Below are positions 31,662-40,336 of a stretch of 64,000 nucleotides of DNA, in pieces. Numbering within the stretch: the stretch's first letter is position 1; the number at the start of each line of letters is the position of its first letter. The notes below the pieces were generated by a model. The model ran no database searches. It saw only the letters and a program-made list of their open reading frames with translations, and had not been told where the DNA came from. Source of the DNA: JAKPQE01 sp041397845 (GTDB taxonomy: Bacteria; Pseudomonadota; Alphaproteobacteria; Rhizobiales; JAKPQE01); contig JAWKVW010000002.1 of the NCBI GenBank assembly GCA_041397845.1, positions 62,001 to 126,000 of the forward strand, read 5' to 3'. The position numbers and the translations under genes were made by a program.

Positions 31662-31721
31662 TCTAGAGAACATCCCGCCGTGTTACCCGGTAAAGGCACC
31701 TCCGGAATGAGGCTGATGAAA

Positions 31722-32513
31722 ATGAAAAGACTGGGAAAAGTCGTTCTCGTTGGTGCCGGGCCGGGCGATCCCGAGTTGTTGACGCTGAAGGCGGTGCGGG
31801 CGATCGAGGCGGCAGATGTCGTTGTTTACGACAGGCTGGTCGCGCCGGAAATCCTGGCAATGATCCCGGCAAATGCCGAGCGCGTCGACGTCGGCAAGCG
31901 GACCAACCATCACCCGGTGCCGCAGCACGAGATCAACGAACTTCTGGTGCGCTACGGCCGGCTCGGCCTCAACGTCGTCCGGCTGAAGGGCGGCGATCCG
32001 TTCATTTTCGGGCGCGGCTGCGAGGAGGCTTCGGCGCTCGAGGCGGCCGGCATCGCCTGTTCGGTGGTGCCGGGCATCACGGCGGCGCAGGGCGCGGCGG
32101 CCTCGGCCGGCGTGCCGCTGACGCATCGCGGCATGGCGCGGTCGGTGCGCTACGTCACCGGCCATTGCCGGGCCGACGAGCCGCTCGATCTCGACTGGGC
32201 CGGGATGGCCGATGCCGAGACGACGCTCGTCATCTACATGGGGCTTGCCTCGATCCGCGAGATCACGACCGAGCTGATGGCGCACGGCCTTGCCGGCGAT
32301 ACGCCGGTGCTCGCCGTCGCCAATGCCACGGCGCGCAACGAGGTGCGTCTGTCGAGCCGGCTTTCGACAATCGAGGCCGACGCGGCGGCGGCGGGGCTCG
32401 GAAGCCCGGTCGTGTTCATCATCGGCCAGGTCGCGGGCCTTGCCGAACATCGTTTGCCGGACGTGATCGCCACGGCGCGGTCGGTCCGGATGAAAGAGGC
32501 GCTCTATGCCTAG
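31722..32513 (+). CDS. nirE: Uroporphyrinogen-III C-methyltransferase NirE
   Basis: SAM-dependent enzyme that makes precorrin-2, the first dedicated step to haem d1. The product has VVLVGAGPGDPELLTLKA at the N-terminus, YDRLV, RLKGGDPFIFGRG and VVPGITAAQGAAASAGVPLTHR, all hallmarks of the SUMT family (CobA/NirE). About 263 residues. Several in-frame starts exist (GTG 31680, ATG 31707, 31716, 31722); ATG 31722 has GAGG nine bases upstream and the family domain starts there. First gene of a tight operon: nirC overlaps its end by eight bases. Named nirE rather than cobA from context. Confidence 0.92.
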   Translation: MKRLGKVVLVGAGPGDPELLTLKAVRAIEAADVVVYDRLVAPEILAMIPANAERVDVGKRTNHHPVPQHEINELLVRYGRLGLNVVRLKGGDPFIFGRGCEEASALEAAGIACSVVPGITAAQGAAASAGVPLTHRGMARSVRYVTGHCRADEPLDLDWAGMADAETTLVIYMGLASIREITTELMAHGLAGDTPVLAVANATARNEVRLSSRLSTIEADAAAAGLGSPVVFIIGQVAGLAEHRLPDVIATARSVRMKEALYA

Positions 32514-32892
32514 GCATCCAGAGGCGCGCGGAGCGGGGCGGCGGCTTGCCGTTGCCGGCGGTCTTTGCGCTGGCGCAATGCTGATGACGGCAATGGCCGT
32601 TACGGCACCTGCGAGCGCGGTTGCCTCGGCCGAGGAAATCGCACCGGAGCGGGCGCGGCAGTTGACCGAGTTCGTGCGGCAGGACTGCGGCTCATGCCAC
32701 GGCATGACGCTGAAGGGCGGGCTCGGCCGGCCGCTGTCGCCGGACATGCTCGAGGGTCGGGATGCCGAGGTGATCGCCGAGATCATCCTCGAGGGCATTC
32801 CGGGCACGGCGATGCCGCCCTGGCGCGGACTGCTGACGGAAGCCGAAGTGGCCTGGATCGCTTCGGCCTTGAAGGACGGTCGAATTAAATGA
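32506..32892 (+). CDS. nirC: Monohaem cytochrome c NirC
   Basis: Small periplasmic cytochrome, 128 residues, with a long hydrophobic signal segment (about residues 12-43), haem motif CGSCH at 61-65 and a Met ligand in PGTAMPPWRG. NirC acts with NirF/NirN in haem d1 maturation or as an electron carrier to NirS in other denitrifiers. It overlaps nirE by eight bases and nirF by four (ATGA), so translation is coupled. Frame clean. Confidence 0.9.
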   Translation: MPRHPEARGAGRRLAVAGGLCAGAMLMTAMAVTAPASAVASAEEIAPERARQLTEFVRQDCGSCHGMTLKGGLGRPLSPDMLEGRDAEVIAEIILEGIPGTAMPPWRGLLTEAEVAWIASALKDGRIK

Positions 32893-34064
32893 AGTCGCTT
32901 GTCGCAGCCTTTCTTCTTGCCGTCGGGCTCGTCCTGCCGGCCGCAGCCGATGACCTCAGGGGAACGGGCGACCTTGCCCTCGTCGTCGAGCGGGCGTCCG
33001 GATCGGTGCTGATCATCGACACGACGGCGCACGCGGCGATCGGGCGGGTCGAGGGGCTCGGCGACCTGTCGCATGCCTCGGCGGTGTTCTCGCGCGACGA
33101 GCGCTATGCCTATGTCTTCGGCCGCGACGGCGGGCTGACCAAGGTCGACCTGCTGACCCTGTCGATCGCCAAGCGCGTCGTGCAGGGCGGCAATTCGATC
33201 GGCGGGGCAATTTCGGACGACGGCACGCTCGTTGCCGTTTCCAACTACGAGCCGGGCGGCGTCAAGGTGTTCGACGCTAAGACGCTCGACCTCGTTGCCG
33301 ATATCCCGGCGACCTATGGCTCGGCGGGCGCCGTCTCCAAGACGATCGGCCTTGTCGATGCGCCGGGCCGGCGGTTCGTGTTCACGCTGTGGGATGGCGG
33401 CGAGACGTGGATTGCCGATTTCTCCGGCGGCAACGAGCCGAAGATCACCAAGATCGCCGATGTCGGGCTCAACCCCTATGACGGCCTCATCACCGGCGAC
33501 GGGCGGCACTACATCACCGGCCTGTTCGGCGAGGACGGGCTGACGCATATCGACCTTTGGGCGGACGAGCCGAAGGGCGAGCGCATCCTCGACCATTACG
33601 GTCGCGGCGAGGAGGCCCTGCCGGTCTACAAGATGCCGCATCTGGAGGGCTGGGCGCTGGCCGGCGATCGGTTCTTCCTGCCGGCGGTCGGCCATCACGA
33701 GGTGCTGGCGGTCGATGCCCGCACGTTCCAGGAAATCGGCCGGGTCGAGGTCAAGGGCCAGCCGGTGTTTGCCGTGGCGCGGCCGGACGGGCGCCAGGTC
33801 TGGGTCAATTTCGCGCTGCCGGACAATGCCTTCGTCCAGATCATCGACGTGCCGACGATGAAGGTGGTGCACGAGCTCAATCCGGGGCCGGCGGTGCTGC
33901 ACATGGAATTCGCGCCGCGGGGCCACGAGGTCTGGCTGTCGGTGCGCGACGCCGACAAGATCGAGGTCTACGACGCGCGCACTTTCGAGAAGAAGGCCGA
34001 GCTGCCGGCGCAGAAGCCGAGCGGCATCTTCATGACGGCGCGGGCGCACAAGACGGGGCTTTGA
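32889..34064 (+). CDS. nirF: Haem d1 biosynthesis protein NirF
   Basis: Periplasmic d1-type propeller without a haem c domain, 391 residues, needed for a late step of haem d1 synthesis. A signal peptide (LLAVGLVLPAAA) precedes repeated propeller blades, with DDGTLVAVSNYEPGGVKVFDA, NPYDGLITGDGRHYITGLFG, PHLEGWALAGDRFFLPAVGHH and the C-terminal KPSGIFMTARAHKTGL typical of NirF. There is no lipobox Cys after the signal, unlike the lipoprotein NirF of Pseudomonas aeruginosa, so a soluble form is inferred. It overlaps nirC by four bases; the next start is one base after its stop. Confidence 0.94.
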   Translation: MKSLVAAFLLAVGLVLPAAADDLRGTGDLALVVERASGSVLIIDTTAHAAIGRVEGLGDLSHASAVFSRDERYAYVFGRDGGLTKVDLLTLSIAKRVVQGGNSIGGAISDDGTLVAVSNYEPGGVKVFDAKTLDLVADIPATYGSAGAVSKTIGLVDAPGRRFVFTLWDGGETWIADFSGGNEPKITKIADVGLNPYDGLITGDGRHYITGLFGEDGLTHIDLWADEPKGERILDHYGRGEEALPVYKMPHLEGWALAGDRFFLPAVGHHEVLAVDARTFQEIGRVEVKGQPVFAVARPDGRQVWVNFALPDNAFVQIIDVPTMKVVHELNPGPAVLHMEFAPRGHEVWLSVRDADKIEVYDARTFEKKAELPAQKPSGIFMTARAHKTGL

Positions 34065-34065
34065 C

Positions 34066-35070
34066 GTGACGATCGAACTCAACCAGCTCGACCGGGCTCT
34101 CATCGACCGCTGGCAGCGCGACCTGCCGCTGGTGCCGCAGCCGTTCGCGGCGGTTGCCCAGCAGCATGGCATCTCCGAGGCCGAGGCGCTTGAGCGCATG
34201 GGCGAGCTCGTCAGCGGCGGCGTCGCGACCCGGATCGGGGCGGTCCTTGCGCCGAACACGGTCGGGGCGAGCACGCTTGCGGCGATCGCCGTGCCGCCGG
34301 CGCAGCTTGAGGAAATCGCCGCGATCGTCAATCGCGAGGCGGGCGTCAACCACAATTACGAGCGCGAGCATCGCTTCAATCTCTGGTTCGTCGTCACCGG
34401 CGCCGACCGCGATGCCGTCGATGCGACGCTGGAACGGATCTCGCGGGCAACCGGGCTCGATGTTCTCGACCTGCCGATGCTGTGCGCCTATCACATCGAC
34501 CTCGGCTTTCCGATCAGCGGGGGCAGGGCGATCGTCAACAAGGATGCGCGGCCGCCCTGCACGCCGGACACGGACGTTCTGGAGCGGGCCGATACGGCGC
34601 TGCTGAGGGCGATCGAGGACGGGCTGCCGCTCGTCTCGCGGCCCTATCAGGCGGTGGCGCAGCGGCTCGGCCGCAGCGAGGCCGACGTCATCTCGCGGCT
34701 CGAGACGCTGACCGACGCCGGCATCGTGCGCCGCCTCGGCATCATCGTGCGCCATCGCTCTGTCGGCTTTTCCTCGAACGCCATGGCCGTCTGGAAGGTC
34801 GAGCCGGAGCGCATCGACGAAATCGGCGCGGCGTTTGCCGCCCATCCGTCGGTGACGCTGTGCTATCGCCGGCGCCCGGCCGAGCCGGACTGGCCGTTCA
34901 CGCTGTTCGTCATGGTGCACGCCAGGGAGCGCTGCTCGGCGCTTGCCGTGATCCAGGAGCTCAACCGGGCGAATGGCACCGAGGCTATCCCGCAGGCGGT
35001 GCTGTTCTCGCGGCGGTGCTTCAAGCAGCGCGGCGCGCGTCTCGTCGGGGGCGAAAGGCGGGTCGCATGA
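34066..35070 (+). CDS. nirDL: Sirohaem decarboxylase fusion NirDL
   Basis: A 334-residue fusion of two Lrp/AsnC-like sirohaem decarboxylase units that convert sirohaem to 12,18-didecarboxysirohaem. The N-terminal NirD-like half (1-170) shows a winged helix, TRIGAVLAPNTVGA and AGVNHNYEREHRFNLWFVV; the second NirL-like half (about 185-320) shows IVRRLGIIVRHRSVGFSSNAM and VTLCYRRRPAEPDWPFTLFVMVHA. A fused NirDL is known from other alphaproteobacteria. The start is GTG, one base after the nirF stop; the end overlaps nirG by four bases. Confidence 0.92.
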   Translation: MTIELNQLDRALIDRWQRDLPLVPQPFAAVAQQHGISEAEALERMGELVSGGVATRIGAVLAPNTVGASTLAAIAVPPAQLEEIAAIVNREAGVNHNYEREHRFNLWFVVTGADRDAVDATLERISRATGLDVLDLPMLCAYHIDLGFPISGGRAIVNKDARPPCTPDTDVLERADTALLRAIEDGLPLVSRPYQAVAQRLGRSEADVISRLETLTDAGIVRRLGIIVRHRSVGFSSNAMAVWKVEPERIDEIGAAFAAHPSVTLCYRRRPAEPDWPFTLFVMVHARERCSALAVIQELNRANGTEAIPQAVLFSRRCFKQRGARLVGGERRVA

Positions 35071-35543
35071 GACGGCCTGCCAGCGCCGGAAAGGTCGAGC
35101 TCGACGACGTCGACCGACGGATCATCAACGAGCTGCAGGGCGGGCTGCCGCTTGCCGAGCGGCCGTTCGCGGCGGCCGGCGCGCGGCTCGGCATCGAGGA
35201 AGGCGATCTCATCCGGCGGCTGCGGCGGCTGCGCGACGGCGGGGCGCTGACGCGGTTCGGGCCGCTCTACAACGCCGACAGGATGGGCGGCGCCTTCACG
35301 CTTTCGGCGATGGCGGTGCCGGCCGAGCGGTTCGAGGAAGTCGCGGCAATCGTCAACTCGTTCGTCGAGGTGGCGCACAATTACGAGCGCGACCACGCCT
35401 TCAACATGTGGTTCGTCATCGGCAGCGAGAACCCGGCGCGGATCGGCGCGGTCATCGCCGAAATCGAGGCGGCGACGGGGCTTGCGGTGCACGATTTTCC
35501 GAAAGAGGAAGAGTTTTTCGTCGAGTTCAAGGTGAGCCTATGA
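35067..35543 (+). CDS. nirG: Sirohaem decarboxylase subunit NirG
   Basis: A 158-residue member of the NirDLGH family, with ELDDVDRRIINELQGGLPLAERPF, TRFGPLYNADRMGGAF, then VEVAHNYERDHAFNMWFVIG. The HNYERxHxFNxWFV stretch is the NirD/NirG-type signature. Start ATG 35067 overlaps nirDL as ATGA and its stop overlaps nirH as ATGA. It works with NirDL and NirH in sirohaem decarboxylation. G rather than another letter is assigned from gene order and motif type. Confidence 0.88.
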   Translation: MRRPASAGKVELDDVDRRIINELQGGLPLAERPFAAAGARLGIEEGDLIRRLRRLRDGGALTRFGPLYNADRMGGAFTLSAMAVPAERFEEVAAIVNSFVEVAHNYERDHAFNMWFVIGSENPARIGAVIAEIEAATGLAVHDFPKEEEFFVEFKVSL

Positions 35544-36025
35544 CGATGCTCGACGACCTTGACCGGCGCATCATCAAGGCTACGACCGTCGGGCTGCCGG
35601 TCGAGACCGAGCCCTATCACGCGATCGCGGCGGAAGTCGGCGTGCCGGTCGGCGAGGTGCTGGCGCGGATGCAGGCGATGCTGGAGAGCGGCGTCATCCG
35701 GCGCATCGGGGCGGTGCCGAACCATTACCGCCTCGGCGTCTCGGCCAACGGCATGAGCGTGTGGGATGTCGAGGACGCCGCCGTCGGCGAGATCGGCCGG
35801 CGGGTCGGGGCGCTCGATTTCGTCACGCACTGCTATCGCCGGCCGCGCCATCTGCCGGACTGGCCGTACAATCTGTTCGCGATGGTGCACGGCAAGAGCC
35901 GGGGCGAGGTCGAGGCGCATGTCGCCGAGATCCGGGCGCTGATCGGCCCGGCGCTCCGGGCATCCGACATTCTTTATTCCAGGCGCATCCTGAAGAAGAC
36001 CGGCCTGCGGCTCGCGGCCGGGTAG
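35540..36025 (+). CDS. nirH: Sirohaem decarboxylase subunit NirH
   Basis: A 161-residue Lrp/AsnC-like subunit with LDDLDRRIIKATTVGLPVETEPYHAIA, SGVIRRIGAVPNHYRLGVSANGMSVW and DFVTHCYRRPRHLPDWPYNLFAMVHGKSR. The HCYRRP...WPYNLFAM signature matches the NirL/NirH type. It starts on the nirG stop (ATGA) and ends eight bases before nirJ. Part of the sirohaem decarboxylase complex with NirDL and NirG. Confidence 0.88.
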   Translation: MTMLDDLDRRIIKATTVGLPVETEPYHAIAAEVGVPVGEVLARMQAMLESGVIRRIGAVPNHYRLGVSANGMSVWDVEDAAVGEIGRRVGALDFVTHCYRRPRHLPDWPYNLFAMVHGKSRGEVEAHVAEIRALIGPALRASDILYSRRILKKTGLRLAAG

Positions 36026-36033
36026 GGGGTGAG

Positions 36034-37245
36034 ATGTTCCGACTGACGCATTATCTGCGCGAAGTGGTTCAGCCGACGCCGCTCGGCCCGCATCGCGAGC
36101 CGCCCGGTCCGGTGGTGATCTGGAACCTCGTCCGGCGCTGCAACCTGAAATGCAAGCACTGCTATTCGATTTCGGGCGATGTCGACTTTCCCGGCGAGCT
36201 GACGACCGATCAGGTGTTCACGGTGATGGACGACCTGAAGGGGTTCCGCGTGCCGGTGCTGATCCTTTCGGGCGGCGAGCCGCTGCTGCGGCCGGACATC
36301 TACGACATTTCGCGCCGGGCGCGGGACATGGGCTTCTACGTCGCGCTGTCGACGAACGGCACGCTCATCGACGCCGAGGTCGCCGACAAGGTGGCGGCGA
36401 TCGGCTACGACTATGTCGGCATCTCGCTCGACGGCATCGGCGCGGTGCACGACGCCTTCCGCGGCATGGAGGGCTCGTTCGATGCCTCGCTCGCGGCGGT
36501 GCGGTTGCTGCGGGCGCGGGACGTCAAGGTCGGCCTGCGCTTCACCATGACGCTCGACAATGCGCAGAACCTTGGCGACCTCATCGACCTTGCCGTCGCC
36601 GAGGATGTCGACAAGGTGTACCTGTCGCATCTCGTCTATGCCGGGCGCGGCAACAAGAACCGCAGCCGGGACGCGGACGCGGCCGTGACCCGGGCGGGCA
36701 TGGACCTGCTCATCGAGCGCGCCTATGAGGACGTCGTCTCGGGCTCGTCGCGGGAATACGTCACCGGCAACAACGACGCGGACGGCGTCTACCTGCTCGA
36801 ATGGGTGGCGCGGCGGTTCCCGGAACGGGTCGAGCATCTGAAGGCGATCCTGACGCGCTGGGGCGGCAACGCCTCGGGCGTGCACATCGCCAACATCGAC
36901 AATCTCGGCAATGTTCATCCCGATACGTTCTGGTGGTTCCACACGCTCGGCAACGTCAAGGAGCGGCCGTTCTCGGAGATCTGGCGCGATACCAGCGATC
37001 CGGTGTTCGCCGGCCTGAAGACGCGGCCGCGGGCCGTGACCGGGCGGTGCGGCGACTGCCGGCACCTGGCGATCTGCGGCGGCAACACGCGGGTGCGGGC
37101 CCTGCAGCTCACCGGCGACCCCTGGGCCGAGGATCCGGCCTGCTATCTTTCCGACGAGGAAATCGGCCTTGCCGAAGGGCGCGAGCGGCTCGTCGTCACC
37201 CCCTATCGCGGAGCCCGCCATGAAGCCTCGTTCCGGTCTCGCTAG
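36034..37245 (+). CDS. nirJ: Radical SAM haem d1 biosynthesis protein NirJ
   Basis: Radical SAM enzyme that replaces propionate side chains with oxo groups to build haem d1. The 403-residue product has the 4Fe-4S triad CNLKCKHC (Cys36, Cys40, Cys43) and LSGGEPLLRPDIYD, followed by a SPASM-like C-terminal cluster region with CGDCRHLAICGGNTR near residues 339-353 and a further Cys in ACYLSDEE. Preceded by GGGGGTGAG. Its last 26 bases overlap the start of nirN. Length and motifs are normal. Confidence 0.95.
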   Translation: MFRLTHYLREVVQPTPLGPHREPPGPVVIWNLVRRCNLKCKHCYSISGDVDFPGELTTDQVFTVMDDLKGFRVPVLILSGGEPLLRPDIYDISRRARDMGFYVALSTNGTLIDAEVADKVAAIGYDYVGISLDGIGAVHDAFRGMEGSFDASLAAVRLLRARDVKVGLRFTMTLDNAQNLGDLIDLAVAEDVDKVYLSHLVYAGRGNKNRSRDADAAVTRAGMDLLIERAYEDVVSGSSREYVTGNNDADGVYLLEWVARRFPERVEHLKAILTRWGGNASGVHIANIDNLGNVHPDTFWWFHTLGNVKERPFSEIWRDTSDPVFAGLKTRPRAVTGRCGDCRHLAICGGNTRVRALQLTGDPWAEDPACYLSDEEIGLAEGRERLVVTPYRGARHEASFRSR

Positions 37246-38770
37246 CCTCGTCGCGCTCGTTGCCGTCCTTGCCGGGCCGGCGGCTCTTGCCGAGCCGGAC
37301 GGGGCGGCGCTCTTCAAGGAGAACTGCGCCGAGTGTCACGGGCCGGACCGGCTCGGCGCGATCGGCCCGGCGCTCATTCCCGAAACGCTGCAGCGGGCAA
37401 AGCCGGAGGGGCTTGCCGCCTCGATCCGCAACGGGCTGGCGCAGACGCAGATGCCGGCCTTTGGCGACAAGCTCGGCGAGGCCGATATCGCCGCCCTCGT
37501 CGACTATATCCGGGCGCCGCTGGCGGCGATGCCGGTCTGGGGCGAGGCCGAGATCATGGCCAGCCGGACCTTCAGCGAGGACTACAAGGCGGCGGACAAG
37601 CCGATGTTTTCGGCCGATCCGATGAACCTTTTCGTCGTCGTCGAGACGGGCGATCATCACGCGACGATCATGGATGGCGACAAGTTCGAGCCGATGACGC
37701 GGTTCGCGACCCCCTATGCGGTGCATGGCGGGCCGAAATTCACCCATGACGGCCGCTATGTCTTCTTCATGTCGCGCGACGGCGTCGTCATGAAATACGA
37801 TATCTGGTCGCTCGCCGAGGTCGGGCGCGTGCGCGCCGGCATCAACTCGCGCAACATCGCGCTTTCGGGCGACGGCAAATATCTCGCCGTCGCGAACTAC
37901 CTGCCGCACTCGCTCGTCATCCTCAGGACGGACGATCTCTCGGTCGCCAAGGTCATCGAGACGGGCGACGGGGCAGGGAACACGTCGCGCGTCTCGGCCG
38001 TCTATCAGGCGCCGCCGCGCGAGAGCTTCATCCTCGCCCTCAAGGACATTCCCGAGGTCTGGGAGGTGTTCTACGGCGACAACCCGCCCTATCAGGGCTT
38101 TGTCCACGATTTCCGCGTCGAGGGGCCGCCCGACATCAAGCAGCCGTTCCCGGTGCGCCGCATCAAGCTTGACGACTATCTCGACGACTTCTTCTTCGAC
38201 CAGGGCTACGAGCACCTGATGGGCGCGGCGCGCAACGCCAAGGCCGGGCAGGTGGTTGATCTCGTCATCGGCCGCAAGGTCGCCGATCTCGACCTTGCCG
38301 GCCTGCCGCACCTTGCCTCGGGCATTTCGTGGAAGTGGCACGACACGACCGTGCTGGCGACGCCGAACCTCAAGGAAGCGTCGATCACCGTCATCGACAT
38401 GAAGACCTGGCAGGTGATCAAGAAGATCGAGACGCTGGGACCGGGCTTCTTCATGCGCAGCCACGAGAACTCGCCCTATGCCTGGGCCGACGTGTTCTTC
38501 GGGCCGAACAAGGACGCGATGCACATCATCGACAAGGAGAGCCTCGAGATCGTCGAGACGCTGCGGCCGGAGCCGGGCAAGACGGTTGCCCATGTCGAGT
38601 TCGACAAGACCGGCGAATACGCCGTCGTGTCGGTCTGGGAGGACGACGGGGCGATCATCATCTACGACGCCAGGACGCTGAAGGAAGTGAAGCGCCTGCC
38701 GATGCGCAAGCCCTCCGGCAAGTACAACGTCTGGAACAAGATCACCTTCGAGGAGGGGACGAGCCACTGA
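37220..38770 (+). CDS. nirN: Dihydrohaem d1 dehydrogenase NirN
   Basis: Periplasmic cytochrome c with a d1-type propeller, 516 residues, which oxidises dihydrohaem d1 to haem d1 before hand-over to NirS. Signal peptide to about residue 24, haem motif CAECH at 36-40, distal TQMPAFGD, then blades with GPKFTHDGRYVFFMSRDG, DDFFFDQGYEHLMGAAR, GLPHLASGISWKWHD and KTVAHVEFDKTGEYAVVSVWEDDG. The DDFFFDQGYEHL segment and its place after nirJ support NirN rather than NirS. ATG 37220 lies within the end of nirJ (26-base overlap), so translation is coupled. Last gene of the operon; no clear terminator follows. Confidence 0.9.
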   Translation: MKPRSGLASLVALVAVLAGPAALAEPDGAALFKENCAECHGPDRLGAIGPALIPETLQRAKPEGLAASIRNGLAQTQMPAFGDKLGEADIAALVDYIRAPLAAMPVWGEAEIMASRTFSEDYKAADKPMFSADPMNLFVVVETGDHHATIMDGDKFEPMTRFATPYAVHGGPKFTHDGRYVFFMSRDGVVMKYDIWSLAEVGRVRAGINSRNIALSGDGKYLAVANYLPHSLVILRTDDLSVAKVIETGDGAGNTSRVSAVYQAPPRESFILALKDIPEVWEVFYGDNPPYQGFVHDFRVEGPPDIKQPFPVRRIKLDDYLDDFFFDQGYEHLMGAARNAKAGQVVDLVIGRKVADLDLAGLPHLASGISWKWHDTTVLATPNLKEASITVIDMKTWQVIKKIETLGPGFFMRSHENSPYAWADVFFGPNKDAMHIIDKESLEIVETLRPEPGKTVAHVEFDKTGEYAVVSVWEDDGAIIIYDARTLKEVKRLPMRKPSGKYNVWNKITFEEGTSH

Positions 38771-38865
38771 CGGCGGCGCCATTTGCCGTTGCCCCCGCCG
38801 GGGCGATCGGCTATGAAGTCGCAACGCTTCGCGACCGCGCCGCTTCGGCGCTGAGGTCGCGACAG

Positions 38866-38939
38866 GCACCCGTAGCTCAGCTGGATAGAGTGCTGCCCTC
38901 CGAAGGCAGAGGTCACAGGTCTGAATCCCGTCGGGTTCT
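38866..38939 (+). tRNA. tRNA-Arg (CCG), degenerate T-arm and acceptor end
   Basis: Cloverleaf by eye: acceptor GCACCCG, D-arm GCTC...GAGT, anticodon stem CTGCC/GGCAG with loop CTCCGAA (anticodon CCG at 38900-38902), T-arm ACAGG/CCCGT. The T-loop reads TCTGAAT instead of the near-universal TTCGAAT, the T-stem has an A-C mismatch and acceptor position 71 is T instead of G. The body matches tRNA-Arg(CCG), but these faults suggest sequence errors or a damaged copy. It merges into the tandem repeat. Confidence 0.7.
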
Positions 38940-39222
38940 TTCCGCTCACGGCAAGTTCGCCGGCCTGCCTCCGCTCGGGCGGCCTCTTCGGCCGGCGCGC
39001 AGTCGCGCTTGCGCATTGCCCGGTTCATTCCGCTCACGGCAAAATCGCTTTGCTCACTGCCTTCCGCTTGGCGGCCTTTTCGGCCGGCGCGCAGTCGTTT
39101 TTGCGAGCCGTTCGGCTTCGGTTCATTCCGCTCACGGCAAGTTCGCTTGCTCACTGCCTCCGCCCGGGCGGCCTCTTCGGCCGGCGCGCAGTCGCGCTTG
39201 CGAGCCGTCCGCCTTCCAGCGC
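38940..39222. repeat. Three imperfect tandem repeats of about 88-98 bp
   Basis: Units start with TTCCGCTCACGGC at 38940, 39028 and 39126 and share GGCGGCCTCTTCGGCCGGCGCGCAGTCG. They begin directly at the tRNA 3' end. The remaining stretch to 39393 has no gene. Confidence 0.8.
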
Positions 39223-39393
39223 GCATAGGTGTGCACCGGCATGTCGAGTAGCGTCGCAGCTCCAAGGCCTGGTCACGTCCCATAGGCGGAACAGGTTGGA
39301 CGAGGGCGCGGAACATGCCTGCCGCTTCCCGGATCCGTTATCGGAGCGGGCGCAAAGACGTCAGGCGCTGAGGTGAAGCTCGGTCACACAAAA

Positions 39394-40025
39394 TCATATA
39401 TTGTGTAATACAGTGATGCTTGCGCCATACGTCAAGAAATGTTCAGTCGTCGTGAGCTGTTGTCCGAATGTCAGTGAGATTCGGCGGCTTCTGGACAGGC
39501 GAATCCCGTCAATTACGTCTGATTTGCGTGCGGGAATTTCATGCGTCCAGTCGAAACGCCCTTCCCGGGAGAAGATGACAAGGGGAACGTGGCTCGAGAA
39601 TGATGCCTTTTTTCAGCCAACCCCTGAGTTTGCGTGAAGCACCATCTCGCAGGGCGACAGCAAGCTGGAGTGAGGCAATAACCGGCCTCGAAGCAAGGCT
39701 CGCAATCCACATGGGCGCTGATGCCCTGCCCGGGCAGATACCATTGGCGATGACCTGGCTGGGCGTATCCGCTTTAGTGTCCGGCTACGCGCCAGCTTTT
39801 GTGCCAGCGGCGATCCAGCCGGGAAGGGGGCCACAGGCACCTGCCGGCGTCACCCGCCGCGCCTTGTAGTCATAGCGATAGCCGAAATGCTGTACCCGCC
39901 GTTTCAGTTCGCCGCTCCAGTCTTTGCGTCGAGATGGACGAGTTCCGCTTCTTCCGCAGGCGAAATGAAATCCGTCACATAGGCAATGCTGGGCGGAAGG
40001 GCGGTGGCGGAGGCTCGAAGAGCAT
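39394..40025 (-). pseudogene. AlkB-like 2-oxoglutarate/Fe(II) dioxygenase, shattered
   Basis: Reading the minus strand across frames gives YVTDFISPAEEAELVHL, then KDWSGELKRRVQHFGYRYDYKARRVTPA, GYLPGQGISAHVDCEPCF (the HxD iron ligands), a serine/glycine stretch, RFDWTHEIPARKSDVIDG (third iron ligand His and the 2-oxoglutarate Arg region) and RRISLTFGQQL, ending at 39394-39396. These segments are the AlkB order and the 632-base span fits about 210 residues. AlkB proteins remove alkyl groups from DNA or RNA bases by oxidation. At least four indels break the frame. The ATG at 40023-40025 is the likely start. It lies next to a restriction-modification cassette in a lower-GC patch. Confidence 0.75.
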
Positions 40026-40336
40026 CAGACGACCCTAGGTTTTACAACAGACAAAAGTAACAAAATCCTCGGTTGAATCAATGGCGCTTGCACCCTGATC
40101 GAGGGTGTTTGCATGAAAATACCCCGCATAGTCGTCCGCTCGAAACGACAAGCAACCGGCTTTGGCAATCCTGCCCATGTTGCCGCGTCATCTACAGAAA
40201 AGGCGCCGTCGCAGGTCATCAGTTCCACCGCAGAGCGTCCGAGCGGATAGCCTTGGCGCCGGTCTTGGAAGCGGGGAGGCAATGACCGCGGCTGTTCCGG
40301 ATCGGCCTTGGCATTTCGGATGTGGATCAGTGATAG
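40026..40336. other. Spacer between EcoRII-like and AlkB-like genes
   Basis: 311 bases, lower in G+C than the nir region, without a gene that shows family character. May hold the promoter of the AlkB-like gene. Confidence 0.4.

Noticed and set aside
31680..31721. Upstream GTG (31680) and ATG (31707, 31716) starts for nirE
   Set aside because: They begin before a proper ribosome site or too near it; GAGG is spaced nine bases from ATG 31722, and the CRP/FNR-type site places the transcript start near 31696.
38940..39222. Tandem repeats considered as a CRISPR array
   Set aside because: Units are 88-98 bp and nearly contiguous, with no short conserved repeat separated by unique spacers, and no cas genes nearby.
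37196..39316. A 706-codon minus-strand frame spanning nirN, the tRNA and the tandem repeats
   Set aside because: It runs antisense through nirN and across a tRNA and repeats; no family character.
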